Below, piece by piece: positions 1 to 7,560 of a DNA stretch of 22,061 bases. The stretch comes from an uncultured Bacilli bacterium (GTDB lineage Bacteria > Bacillota_I > Bacilli_A > RF39 > UBA660), in assembly GCA_947628685.1 (NCBI GenBank), contig CANRAT010000021.1, forward strand, positions 1-22,061, in the 5' to 3' direction. Below the pieces are notes generated by a model, which made no database searches, was not told where the DNA came from, and worked only from the letters and a program-made list of their open reading frames with translations. The translations under genes and the position numbers were made by a program. Position 1 is the stretch's first letter, and every line of letters starts with the position of its first letter.

Positions 1-25
1 CCCCCCCCGTGTCAAGACTAAAAAA
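1..25 (-). promoter_or_regulatory. Partial G-tract promoter element, cut by the window edge
   Basis: Read on the minus strand this is TTTTTTAGTCTTGACA followed by C and at least 8 G, running off the window. TTGACA (10-15) is a perfect -35. The 16-nt block is identical to the one before the prepilin-like gene (10630-10645). By analogy, a -10 and a minus-strand gene should lie left of position 1. The -10 cannot be seen, so the promoter call rests on the match to the complete copy. Confidence 0.5.
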
Positions 26-50
26 AAATTAGGTTTGCCTAATTATTTTT
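19..50 (-). terminator. Rho-independent terminator of ezrA
   Basis: A perfect 7-bp stem (27-33 with 38-44, AATTAGG/CCTAATT) has a 4-nt loop and is followed on the minus strand by about nine U (19-28 on the plus strand). The ezrA stop codon lies in the stem. The plus side is also T-rich, so it may work both ways. The left-edge -35 element follows immediately. Confidence 0.85.
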
Positions 51-1773
51 TCTGATTGTTAATACTATATAAATTTAATATTTTATTATATATGCCAGGC
101 TCTATTTTATTTAAAAGATTTACTGTTAATTCAAATGATTTTTTATATTCTCCATTAAAGAATAGTTTCTCAGACATATTTAAATTATTATTTAAATCAG
201 TATTTACACTTCTATACCTATTTCCATATACAATTGCTTTTTCAGCAAACATAGCATTTCTAACTATATCTTTAGTTTTAGTATATAATTTTAAAACTAA
301 ATCGCGTGCTGTATCAACTCTTGTATTTAATACTTCAATCGTAATAGGTTTTTTATCTAATTCTTTTACTATTTCTTTAATAGCATTATTTGCTTCATTA
401 AGTTCTACATAATAACTATCTGGAATAACAGGTAATTTATAATCTCTTATCTGTAATTTAGAATCTTTAAGAACTAATTTAATTTCTTCTAATTGTTGTC
501 TTGCTCTTAATTCATCATCACGCATTCCACCTATTACATTTAAAAGATTATCTAATTTTTCTTCAGTATGAGATAAATTATTAGAAAGTCCTTCTACTTC
601 TTGAACTAATTTAGAATAAGCAAATGTATTATTAAACTTTGTATGATCTTGCAATACTTTAAAGTTAGTATTTAAATTATTTAATTCATCTCTAATTTCA
701 TTTAATACGACAATATCATTTTCTTTTAAATTATAAATATTCTTAACTTCATCTATCTTATTATATATATCATCAACTACACTATTTATCTTAGTTAATT
801 TAGTACTAAATGATAACAATTTTTCTTCATAAGTTTTTCTATCTATTTTTTCTTTTTCAAAATCTTTGAATATTGTCTCAAAATACTCCATAAGTACTTT
901 TAACTCAAGTAAACTTTGATTCATATCCAATTTCTTAGTTCTTTCGATGATTTCGTTAACTTTGTTGTTTATTTCTTTTATATTATACTCAACGTTTAAA
1001 TAATCTAAAGGATATCCTTCTTTTATCATTTCGTTATATGTATCTTCTACTTCTTTTACTCTTTTTGGAATTACTGTATTAGTCATAAGGACTATAGATG
1101 GAACTTCTTCTATAACAACTGCCATATGATTTAATAACTCATCTATTATATTTAATATTTTATCAATTTCTGTAAATTCATTATTATCCATTATATTTTC
1201 AAAGTCTTCAAATCTTTTAGCAATAACTTCAAATTCAGTATTTACAATATCACCAAACTCACCATATTCTGCTTTTGAATCAGTAAATTTTTGATAGAGT
1301 GTTCTATACCTTGCTTTATATCCTGTTATTATTGTTCTGCTTCTTTCTTCACTTGATGTTAAATCTTTAATCTCACCAAATAAAAAGTCAGAATTAGTAC
1401 GTACTTTGTATAGTTCCATTTCAAGTTTGGCAATTTTATACATTGTACTTTTATAATCCATTTGAGATAAAGAATACTCTGCATCAAGTATCATATCTGA
1501 TAATTTAGGAATTTGTACTTCTTTAATTTGTTTTAATCTATTAGACCACTCATCATACATGGCTTTTAACTTATCGTTGTTTAAAAAATTTTCTACTTTT
1601 GCTAGTTCCGGTACTATTGGAGATGTAGCAAGTTTATTTTTTTCTATTTCAAGTTTTTCTAAAGTTTTCTTTATTTTTTTATTTTTCTTGCTTTGTACAA
1701 AGTTTAAAACACCTATAATAAGGCCTACACATATAATAAAAAGCGTTACCATAATAAGTGTTAAATTATCCAT
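43..1773 (-). CDS. ezrA: Septation ring formation regulator EzrA
   Basis: EzrA is a membrane-anchored spectrin-like protein that regulates FtsZ ring assembly and links division to wall synthesis in Bacilli. This 576-residue protein has the expected layout: a single N-terminal membrane segment (about residues 5-24), then almost entirely charged coiled-coil helix. Near the C terminus is the family signature region, YGNRYRS followed by LFFNGEYKKSFELTVNLL and IEPG, which corresponds to the QNR patch. Length matches the usual 560-575. The start is the ATG at 1773, five bases after AGGTGAT; an in-frame GTG ten bases upstream overlaps that Shine-Dalgarno and is unlikely. It has its own promoter (1791-1820) and terminator (19-50), so it appears monocistronic downstream of folA, although no clear terminator separates it from folA. 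Confidence 0.93.
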   Translation of the reverse strand: MDNLTLIMVTLFIICVGLIIGVLNFVQSKKNKKIKKTLEKLEIEKNKLATSPIVPELAKVENFLNNDKLKAMYDEWSNRLKQIKEVQIPKLSDMILDAEYSLSQMDYKSTMYKIAKLEMELYKVRTNSDFLFGEIKDLTSSEERSRTIITGYKARYRTLYQKFTDSKAEYGEFGDIVNTEFEVIAKRFEDFENIMDNNEFTEIDKILNIIDELLNHMAVVIEEVPSIVLMTNTVIPKRVKEVEDTYNEMIKEGYPLDYLNVEYNIKEINNKVNEIIERTKKLDMNQSLLELKVLMEYFETIFKDFEKEKIDRKTYEEKLLSFSTKLTKINSVVDDIYNKIDEVKNIYNLKENDIVVLNEIRDELNNLNTNFKVLQDHTKFNNTFAYSKLVQEVEGLSNNLSHTEEKLDNLLNVIGGMRDDELRARQQLEEIKLVLKDSKLQIRDYKLPVIPDSYYVELNEANNAIKEIVKELDKKPITIEVLNTRVDTARDLVLKLYTKTKDIVRNAMFAEKAIVYGNRYRSVNTDLNNNLNMSEKLFFNGEYKKSFELTVNLLNKIEPGIYNKILNLYSINNQKK

Positions 1774-1790
1774 TGCAATCACCTATTATA

Positions 1791-1820
1791 ATTATATCAT
1801 ATTTTTTTAAAATTCGACAA
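1791..1820 (-). promoter_or_regulatory. Putative sigma-A promoter of ezrA
   Basis: On the minus strand, TTGTCG (1815-1820) and a perfect TATAAT (1791-1796) are separated by 18 bp. Initiation would be near 1784, giving a leader of only about 12 nt that still contains the AGGTGAT ribosome site. Confidence 0.55.
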
Positions 1821-1883
1821 TATTTTTTATCTATGTTTTATACTATTATTTTGGGCGTATTCATTCTACTCTTAAAAACGAAA

Positions 1884-2366
1884 CTATTTCTTTTTCTTAT
1901 ATAAAACATGTTTATATTTTATAGAATTTTCTTCTATACTTGATATTTCTTCTTTTATCCAACTATCTAAATTAAATTTTGGAAAATATACATCTGCAGA
2001 AGTACATGTTGCATCTATTTCTGTTAAATACATTTTATTTACCATATCTATAAATGCACTATATACTGATGCGCCTCCTATTATAAATATTTCATCACTA
2101 AAATCTTTATATTTTGTTAAAAAGTCCTTAATGTTCTTATAAACTTCAACTTCTTTATTATTTATATCATGTGTACTTAAAACTATATTTTTTCTATTTG
2201 GTAATATTTTTGGTAATGATTCATATGTGTTTCTTCCCATAACTACTGTATGACCAATCGTAGTAGTTTTAAAGAATTTCATATCTTCTTTTAATTTCCA
2301 AATTAAATCATTATTTTTACCTAATTCGCCATTTTTACCTATGGCTGCTATTATACTTAAGTTCAT
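1884..2366 (-). CDS. folA: Dihydrofolate reductase
   Basis: Reduces dihydrofolate to tetrahydrofolate with NADPH, regenerating the cofactor oxidised by thymidylate synthase. The 160-residue length is typical of bacterial DHFR. Visible motifs are IIAAIGKNGELGK at the N terminus, W23 and the catalytic acid D28 in IWKLKED, the NADPH-binding VVMGRNTYESLP, KNIVLS, and IIGGASVY, with TEIDA near the C terminus. The usual Pro before the active-site Trp is Ile here. The ATG at 2366 follows AAGAGGT at a spacing of 5, and the gene begins 9 bp after the thyA stop. The two are therefore one operon whose products work in one cycle. Confidence 0.95.
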   Translation of the reverse strand: MNLSIIAAIGKNGELGKNNDLIWKLKEDMKFFKTTTIGHTVVMGRNTYESLPKILPNRKNIVLSTHDINNKEVEVYKNIKDFLTKYKDFSDEIFIIGGASVYSAFIDMVNKMYLTEIDATCTSADVYFPKFNLDSWIKEEISSIEENSIKYKHVLYKKKK

Positions 2367-2375
2367 ACATACCTC

Positions 2376-3389
2376 TTACTGAGCAATTGGAAATTTTATT
2401 TTTCCCATATGTTTATATTGCTTAACTTTTATATCTTTTAATTCTTTTGAATTATCAAAATCATAAAAATCTTTAATATCAGGATTTACCCATAAATATG
2501 GTTTTTCATCAGTTAACAAAATATCTACAATCTTTAGAGTTGTATCATTTTCTTCTGTTATTTCTTTTTCAAACTGTTCATCTTCTAGTTTTTGTTTTAA
2601 TAATTTCAAATCTGTTAAAGAAAGTCTATTTAATTTTTCATATAATTGTTCTCTTTTTATTTGTTTTTCAATTCCATCTATCTGATTGACATAAATATGT
2701 GCATCTTTTATAGACCAATCAAGTGTGCCCACATCTAGATTTGTTACTTGAGCAATTAAAGTTAAAAGAGTTGCATACTGTGTGACGTTAAATGGAAGTC
2801 CAAGTGGAACATCACAACTTCTTTGGTGTACCCAAGCATTTAATTTACCATCAGTTACATCCCATTCGCTAGACCAAACACAAGATGGAAGTACAGCTTG
2901 ATCTAACCATTCATTTTGCCATAGTGAGATTACTCTTCTTCTATCTGATTGATTATTTTTTAAAGAATTTAATAAATAATCTGTAAGTTTATATTTATTT
3001 ACAATCCAACCATAAGCTGTCCCTATTGTTCCCGAAAATTCTTTTCCAAAATATTTTTCGCTTTTTAAAACCTTTTCTCCATTAATAATTTCATAGGTTC
3101 TATATATTCCATCATCATCTATCATCCACTCATCCCAAACTTTATTACCACGTTCATGTAGCCATCTTACATCGTTTGTTTGTGCCTGATATATCCAAAG
3201 TATTTCTGTTATAGCATTTTTAAAAAATAATTGCTTTGTTTGTAATATTGGAAATTCCTTGCTTAAATCAAAATGAAAATTATAACTTGGTACTTTTATT
3301 GTATTAGTACCTGTTCTATTTTCTACTTCAACACCCTCGTTTAATATCTTTTTACACAATTTTAAATATTCCTTATCCCAATTTGTCAT
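2376..3389 (-). CDS. thyA: Thymidylate synthase (ThyA type, with insertions)
   Basis: Methylates dUMP to dTMP using 5,10-methylene-tetrahydrofolate and yields dihydrofolate for FolA. Family motifs are ILQTKQLFFKNAITEILWIY, the paired arginines in SDRRRVISLW, the nucleophile Cys in LPSCVW, RSCDVPLGLPFNVTQYA, DAHIYVNQ, and the C-terminal KFPIAQ. The His normally after the catalytic Cys (PCH) is Val and the later conserved Gln is Glu (SSEW). Val at that place also occurs in the Bacillus phage phi3T-type ThyA as I recall it, so this need not mean loss of activity. At 337 residues it is longer than the 264-316 of well-known enzymes. Extra residues lie around a DDDGIYRTYEI segment and in a charged stretch rich in Lys/Glu before the conserved PYLWVNPDIKDFYDF region. 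The ATG at 3389 follows a strong AGGAGGT. Confidence 0.93.
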   Translation of the reverse strand: MTNWDKEYLKLCKKILNEGVEVENRTGTNTIKVPSYNFHFDLSKEFPILQTKQLFFKNAITEILWIYQAQTNDVRWLHERGNKVWDEWMIDDDGIYRTYEIINGEKVLKSEKYFGKEFSGTIGTAYGWIVNKYKLTDYLLNSLKNNQSDRRRVISLWQNEWLDQAVLPSCVWSSEWDVTDGKLNAWVHQRSCDVPLGLPFNVTQYATLLTLIAQVTNLDVGTLDWSIKDAHIYVNQIDGIEKQIKREQLYEKLNRLSLTDLKLLKQKLEDEQFEKEITEENDTTLKIVDILLTDEKPYLWVNPDIKDFYDFDNSKELKDIKVKQYKHMGKIKFPIAQ

Positions 3390-3409
3390 ACCTTACCTCC
3401 TAACCTAAT

Positions 3410-3437
3410 TTTATATTAAATTAATGTGCGAAGTCAA
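3410..3437 (-). promoter_or_regulatory. Promoter of the thyA-folA operon
   Basis: On the minus strand, TTGACT (3432-3437) and TATAAA (3410-3415) are 16 bp apart; an alternative -10, TAAAAT, lies at 18 bp. It is divergent from the rpsD promoter 40 bp away. Confidence 0.65.
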
Positions 3438-3476
3438 GAAATATTAATAATTTTATTATTTTATTCATAAAATTTA

Positions 3477-3505
3477 TTGACAATAAATAAAATTAATAAT
3501 ATAAT
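3477..3505 (+). promoter_or_regulatory. Consensus promoter of rpsD
   Basis: A perfect TTGACA (3477-3482) and perfect TATAAT (3500-3505) with the optimal 17-bp spacer. Initiation is expected near 3512, leaving a leader of about 138 nt before rpsD. Confidence 0.88.
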
Positions 3506-3511
3506 TATACT

Positions 3512-3649
3512 TGCGAATTAAGCAATCTTTGATTTTTATAACGTGTTTGTTGCTTTATGTTTTATTAGTAGTTAAAGCTTATTAACGAAAATATTAAAAC
3601 AAACACCCTATAATTAGGCTTGGATTCTTTTCGTAAGAAAGGAGTAATT
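3512..3649 (+). promoter_or_regulatory. Structured rpsD mRNA leader (S4 autoregulation candidate)
   Basis: The leader contains a perfect 9-bp outer helix, GTGTTTGTT (3543-3551) with AACAAACAC (3598-3606). Inside it is a 6-bp helix, GCTTTA (3552-3557) with TAAAGC (3573-3578), and an alternative GTTAA/TTAAC pairing (3571-3575 with 3582-3586). Bacillus rpsD is known to be autoregulated by S4 binding a structured leader; this placement and nested structure fit that, but I cannot run a covariance model to confirm the class. The ribosome site GAAAGGAG sits at 3637-3644. Confidence 0.55.
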
Positions 3650-4252
3650 ATGTCAAGATACACAAAATCAAGTTATCGTGTTAGCCGTCGTTTAGGATTT
3701 TCTACTTTAGAAACAGGTGAAGAACTTTCAAGAAAGCCATATGCACCTGGACTACATGGAAGTAAAAAAGCTAAAAAATTATCTAACTATGGAATTCAAT
3801 TACAAGAAAAACAAAAAGTTAGATTTATGTACGGTTTAAACGAAAAACAATTCAGAAAAACTTTTGATGAAGCAGGTAAAATGAAAGGTGTTCATGGTGA
3901 GAACTTATTCAAATTACTTGAAAGCAGATTAGATAATTTAGTATATCGTATAGGTTTTTCAACTACTAGAAAAGGTGCGAGACAACTTGTAAACCATGGA
4001 CATATAACTGTAAATGGTAAAAAAGTTGATATACCTTCTTATAGATGTAAACCTGGTGATGTTATAGCTATTAAAGAATCTGATAGAGAACTTGCAGTTG
4101 TAAAAGCATCTTTAGAAGCAATTTCAAGAAGAGTTGATTTTATTTCTTATGATGCATCTAAAATGGAAGCAACTTATGTAAGATATCCTGAAAGAACTGA
4201 ATTAAATGGTGAGATTAACGATTCACTAATAGTTGAATATTATAACAGATAA
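3650..4252 (+). CDS. rpsD: 30S ribosomal protein S4
   Basis: Primary 16S rRNA-binding protein that starts assembly of the 30S body; in Firmicutes it also represses its own mRNA. The 200-residue protein begins MSRYTKSSYRVSRRLGFS. It carries the S4 RNA-binding domain around residues 90-155 (LESRLDNLVYRIGFSTTRKGARQLVNHGHI, then VNGKKVDIPSYRCKPGDVI). The N-terminal zinc-binding cysteines are absent, so it is the zinc-independent form. The ATG at 3650 follows GAAAGGAG at proper distance; extending to an upstream TTG at 3620 would put the ribosome site inside the gene. It is monocistronic, with its own promoter and terminator. Confidence 0.97.
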   Translation: MSRYTKSSYRVSRRLGFSTLETGEELSRKPYAPGLHGSKKAKKLSNYGIQLQEKQKVRFMYGLNEKQFRKTFDEAGKMKGVHGENLFKLLESRLDNLVYRIGFSTTRKGARQLVNHGHITVNGKKVDIPSYRCKPGDVIAIKESDRELAVVKASLEAISRRVDFISYDASKMEATYVRYPERTELNGEINDSLIVEYYNR

Positions 4253-4272
4253 AAGACTTAGGTCTTTTTTTC
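4251..4272 (+). terminator. Terminator of rpsD
   Basis: AAAAGAC (4251-4257) pairs with GTCTTTT (4262-4268) around a 4-nt loop and runs into a T tract. The stem overlaps the rpsD stop codon. Confidence 0.85.
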
Positions 4273-4273
4273 T

Positions 4274-4299
4274 TCAAAAAAAAGCAAATAAATTTGCTT
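4274..4299 (-). terminator. Terminator of the lemA-TPM operon
   Basis: A 7-bp stem (4282-4288 with 4293-4299, AAGCAAA/TTTGCTT) is followed on the minus strand by eight U. It overlaps the stop codon of the TPM gene and lies next to the rpsD terminator, so the convergent units end back to back. Confidence 0.85.
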
Positions 4300-5170
4300 A
4301 AAAATGTCGTGAACTTCCTCCACCTAAAGTGGAACCTCCACCACCGCTAAATCCACCGCTTGTGCCATTAAATCCACCACCGGACCCTCTACCTCCAAAG
4401 AATGTAAAGAAGTAAAGCATATCAATTGATGCATATGCAGTAAAGAAATATGCGAATAAATTTGTAATTAACGCACCAAAATAGTTTGGTAACAAGAAAA
4501 ATAATATTAAAAATACAATTCCATAAACTAAAGAGAATTTATCTCTTTTTTTAGTATATCTAGAAATAACTCCTAAAACTATACCTGAAAATATACCTAA
4601 AATAGTAATACCAAAAAGTTCAGAATTATTAGTACCTTTAGGATTAGTATACTCTAAATCTAAATTATTTAACTTAACTATTTCTGAGTAAAAAGCATCA
4701 TACCCGTTTCTTATTCCCTCACTAAAATTATCTTCCTTAAAATAAGGAATCATATAAATGTCTTGAAATCTACCTGTTTTACCATCTGGAAGTATTCCCT
4801 CAAGACCATATCCTACTTCAATTCTAGATAATCTTTCTTCTTTAGCAATTAATATAAGTAATCCGTTATTTTTTTCTTCATCTCCTATACCAAAACTTCT
4901 AAATAATTCAAGTGAATAATCTTCAAGTGACATTCCATCTAAAGAAGGAACTGTGACAACAACTATTTGAGTTCCATCTACATTATTTAAAGCAACACTT
5001 TTATTTAGTATATATTCTTCTGTTTCACTATCTATTATATTGGCATAATCATTTACATAAAAATTGTTAGTTGGACTTACTATTGCCTTAACATTTGATA
5101 TAAAAGTTAAAGATAAAAAGATAAGGATTAAATAAATAATCCTATTAGAATGAAACTTCAGGAACTTCAT
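4298..5170 (-). CDS. TPM-domain membrane protein (YgcG family)
   Basis: A 290-residue protein with an N-terminal signal/anchor (about residues 8-30, ending near VKA) and an extracytoplasmic TPM domain (about 36-165; PTNNFYVNDYANIID, then VEVGYGLEG-type residues and ILPDGKTGRFQD). Two to three membrane segments follow (about 185-260). It ends in a Gly/Ser tail of the form GGGFSGGGGS typical of YgcG-like proteins. TPM proteins are often encoded beside LemA, as here; their molecular role is poorly known and may concern envelope stress or membrane-protein quality control. I chose the ATG at 5170, preceded by GAGGGAAAAG. It overlaps the lemA 3' end by 26 bp, suggesting coupled translation. A TTG at 5209 would add 13 residues and lacks a good ribosome site. 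Confidence 0.85.
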   Translation of the reverse strand: MKFLKFHSNRIIYLILIFLSLTFISNVKAIVSPTNNFYVNDYANIIDSETEEYILNKSVALNNVDGTQIVVVTVPSLDGMSLEDYSLELFRSFGIGDEEKNNGLLILIAKEERLSRIEVGYGLEGILPDGKTGRFQDIYMIPYFKEDNFSEGIRNGYDAFYSEIVKLNNLDLEYTNPKGTNNSELFGITILGIFSGIVLGVISRYTKKRDKFSLVYGIVFLILFFLLPNYFGALITNLFAYFFTAYASIDMLYFFTFFGGRGSGGGFNGTSGGFSGGGGSTLGGGSSRHF

Positions 5171-5708
5171 CTTTTCCCTCACTAGTCTCAAAATATTCTT
5201 TTTTATCAAATCCGAATAGATTAGCTAAGATATTAGTTGGGAATTTTTTTATTGATGCATTGTAAGAATTAACTGCATCATTATAATCTTTTCTAGATAC
5301 TGCTATTCTATTTTCTGTTCCAGCAAGTTCATCTTGTAGATTTATAAAATTCTCATTTGATTTTAAATCTGGATAATTTTCTACTATTACAAATAAATTA
5401 TTTAGTGCGGTAGTCAATTCATTGTTTGCGCTAGACATCTCATCTACTGTTTTAGCCCCTGCTAATTTTTCTCTTGCAGTTGTAACTTTATCTATTACTT
5501 CACTTTCATGAGATGCATACCCTTTTACTGTATTTACTAAATTAGGTACTAAATCTGCTCTTCTTTCAAGTTGTACTGATATATCTGCTAAAGCACTATC
5601 AACTGCTTCTTCTTTGCTTACTAGTGAATTATATCTACCACCTATAAACATACCTAGTAGCAAAACTATAACTACTATTACAATTCCTATTTTTAAACCT
5701 TTACTCAT
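5145..5708 (-). CDS. lemA: LemA family membrane protein
   Basis: This 187-residue protein has one N-terminal membrane segment (about residues 6-22) with a short inside tail, followed by the all-helical LemA domain. Family signatures are RYNSLVSKEEAVDSA, the QLERRADLVPNLVNTVKGYA stretch, the YPDLKSNENF region, ENRIAVSRKDYNDAVNSYN and the FPTNILANLFGF segment. LemA proteins are widespread and of unsettled function; operons with TPM or peptidase genes suggest envelope homeostasis. The ATG at 5708 has a GGATGGTGAT ribosome site. The TPM gene begins inside its 3' end, so the pair forms an operon ending at 4274-4299. Confidence 0.92.
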   Translation of the reverse strand: MSKGLKIGIVIVVIVLLLGMFIGGRYNSLVSKEEAVDSALADISVQLERRADLVPNLVNTVKGYASHESEVIDKVTTAREKLAGAKTVDEMSSANNELTTALNNLFVIVENYPDLKSNENFINLQDELAGTENRIAVSRKDYNDAVNSYNASIKKFPTNILANLFGFDKKEYFETSEGKDEVPEVSF

Positions 5709-5756
5709 TTTATCACCATCCTACATAAGGATATCATACTTTATTAATTTTTTCAA

Positions 5757-5786
5757 TATATAACTGTATATTTCAATACTAGACAA
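5757..5786 (-). promoter_or_regulatory. Possible promoter of lemA
   Basis: On the minus strand, TTGTCT (5781-5786) and TATATA (5757-5762) lie 18 bp apart. The -35 overlaps the -35 of the divergent rnj promoter almost exactly, so the two units could compete for polymerase. Each hexamer matches only 4 of 6. Confidence 0.35.
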
Positions 5787-5808
5787 ACTTTAATTTTAAT
5801 AGTATAAT
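5780..5808 (+). promoter_or_regulatory. Promoter of rnj
   Basis: TAGACA (5780-5785) and a perfect TATAAT (5803-5808) with a 17-bp spacer. Initiation near 5815 leaves a short leader carrying AGGAGGTG (5833-5840). Confidence 0.8.
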
Positions 5809-5845
5809 TGTATAGTCGAATTAACTTGAATGAGGAGGTGAAAAT

Positions 5846-7525
5846 TTGAAAATTATAAATAATACAAATGATACTAAAATATTTGCTTTAGGTGGACTTG
5901 GAGAAGTTGGAAAAAATATGTATTGCTTTATGACTGGAAATGAACTTATTATTACAGATGTAGGAATTACATTTCCATCAGGAGAGTTACCTGGAGTAGA
6001 TTATATTATTCCAGATTTCACATTTATTAAAAAAAATGAAAATAAAATAAAAGCCCTTTTTATAACTCATGGGCATGAAGATCATATAGGTGGGATTCCA
6101 TTCCTACTTCAAACTGTAAATGTTCCAGCAATATACTGTCCAAATCAGGCTGCTGGACTTATTAGAAGAAAACTAGAAGAAAAAAATATTAATTATAAAA
6201 ATTTATATATATATGATGAAAATACAAAAGTAAAATTTAAAACTATGTCTGTTGAATTCTTTAGAACTACACATTCTATCCCAGATTCTCATGGCATAGT
6301 TATACATACACCTAATGGGACTATAGTTACAACGGGAGATTTTAAATTCGACTTAACTCCTATTGGTCCTATGGCTAATTTGCATAAGATGGCAAGGATT
6401 GGTGATAAAGGGGTATCACTTTTATTAAGTGATAGTACTAATGCTTTAAATGAAGGAATTAGTATAAGTGAATCTAAAGTAGATGCTGCCCTTTCTCATA
6501 TATTTTCACAAACTAAAAGCAGAATTATCATAGCAACCTTTGCATCAAACATATATAGATTAAAACACATAGTTGATACTTGTAAAAGAAATGATAGAAA
6601 GATTGCTATATTTGGAAGAAGTATGGAAAGTAATATAGAAATATCTTTTGAGTCTGGATATATTAAACATAAGGATATATTTATTACTCCAGAAGAAGCA
6701 AATACTTTACCACCTGAAAAAGTATGTCTTTTATGTACAGGTTCCCAAGGTGAACCTTTAGCCGCGCTTTCTAGGATTGCAAATAATTCACATAAACAAA
6801 TAAAATTACAAGATGATGATGTTGTTATATTTTCATCTTCTGCTATACCAGGTAATGCTTTAAGTATATCTAGAATAATTAATAAATTATATTTACAGGG
6901 TGTTACAGTATATACTAATACATCACTTAACGATGTACATACATCTGGACATGGTAATCAAGAAGAATTGAAATTAATGTTAAGATTAATTAAGCCAAAA
7001 TATTTCATGCCTTTCCACGGAGAATATAGAATGCTTAAAAGTCATGCTGATTTAGCGATCGAATGTGGAATGCCAAAAGAAAATACTTTTATACTTGAAA
7101 ATGGTGATGTATTATCACTTTATAAAGGAGTTATCAAAAAAGATAAAAGTGTACAAGCTGGAGATGTTTATGTAGATGGTAATCGTGTTGGAGAAATTGG
7201 AAATGCTGTCATGAGAGAAAGAAAAATTATGTCTAGTGATGGTATTGTTGTTGTAATTGCAAATATAGATACATCAAATAGAAAACTTATTATGTCTACT
7301 AATATAACTACAAGAGGATTTGTACTTATACAAGAAAATTTAGATTTATTAAAAGAAATAGAAAACGAAGCAAATAATATTATAAATAATAAGTTAAAAG
7401 TAAATTGTATATTTAACGATATTAAATCAGAATTAATAACTAATTTATCGTCATTTATTTATGATAAAACAGGTAGATATCCTATAATCGTTCCTGCAAT
7501 AAACGATATAAGAAAAATAATATAA
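5846..7525 (+). CDS. rnj: Ribonuclease J
   Basis: A metallo-beta-lactamase/beta-CASP ribonuclease with endo- and 5'-3' exonuclease activity, central to mRNA turnover and RNA maturation in Firmicutes. The 559 residues match RNase J1 (about 555). The metal-binding motif HGHEDH is at residues 75-80. It is followed by THSIPDSHG, GDFKFD, LSDSTNA, the beta-CASP motifs CTGSQGEP, SSSAIPGN and DVHTSGHG, and MPFHGEYR. The start is a TTG at 5846, supported by AGGAGGTG at the right distance and by the N-terminal ALGGLGEVGKNMY context. It is divergent from lemA, and transcription ends at the hairpin at 7526-7560. Whether it is the J1 or J2 paralogue cannot be decided from one copy. Confidence 0.95.
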   Translation: MKIINNTNDTKIFALGGLGEVGKNMYCFMTGNELIITDVGITFPSGELPGVDYIIPDFTFIKKNENKIKALFITHGHEDHIGGIPFLLQTVNVPAIYCPNQAAGLIRRKLEEKNINYKNLYIYDENTKVKFKTMSVEFFRTTHSIPDSHGIVIHTPNGTIVTTGDFKFDLTPIGPMANLHKMARIGDKGVSLLLSDSTNALNEGISISESKVDAALSHIFSQTKSRIIIATFASNIYRLKHIVDTCKRNDRKIAIFGRSMESNIEISFESGYIKHKDIFITPEEANTLPPEKVCLLCTGSQGEPLAALSRIANNSHKQIKLQDDDVVIFSSSAIPGNALSISRIINKLYLQGVTVYTNTSLNDVHTSGHGNQEELKLMLRLIKPKYFMPFHGEYRMLKSHADLAIECGMPKENTFILENGDVLSLYKGVIKKDKSVQAGDVYVDGNRVGEIGNAVMRERKIMSSDGIVVVIANIDTSNRKLIMSTNITTRGFVLIQENLDLLKEIENEANNIINNKLKVNCIFNDIKSELITNLSSFIYDKTGRYPIIVPAINDIRKII

Positions 7526-7560
7526 AAAGAGAGTTTAAGTAAAATTAAACTTTCTTTTTT
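7526..7560 (+). terminator. Shared bidirectional terminator of rnj and the thioester adhesin gene
   Basis: A 13-bp stem with one G-U pair (7526-7538 with 7545-7557) and a 6-nt loop. It has A-rich and T-rich sides, so it can end transcription from both directions. The stop codon of the minus-strand adhesin lies in the stem. Confidence 0.85.

Noticed and set aside
56..412. Plus-strand frames antisense to ezrA, thyA, the prepilin-like gene and the truncated surface gene
   Set aside because: They lie wholly or largely within strong minus-strand genes, are low-complexity Leu/Phe/Ile-rich from AT-rich complement, and lack ribosome sites or family motifs.
2376..3389. thyA as a decayed gene because the PCH histidine is missing
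   Set aside because: The frame is intact, other catalytic motifs are present, ribosome site and promoter are strong, and Val at this place is known in the phi3T-type enzyme.
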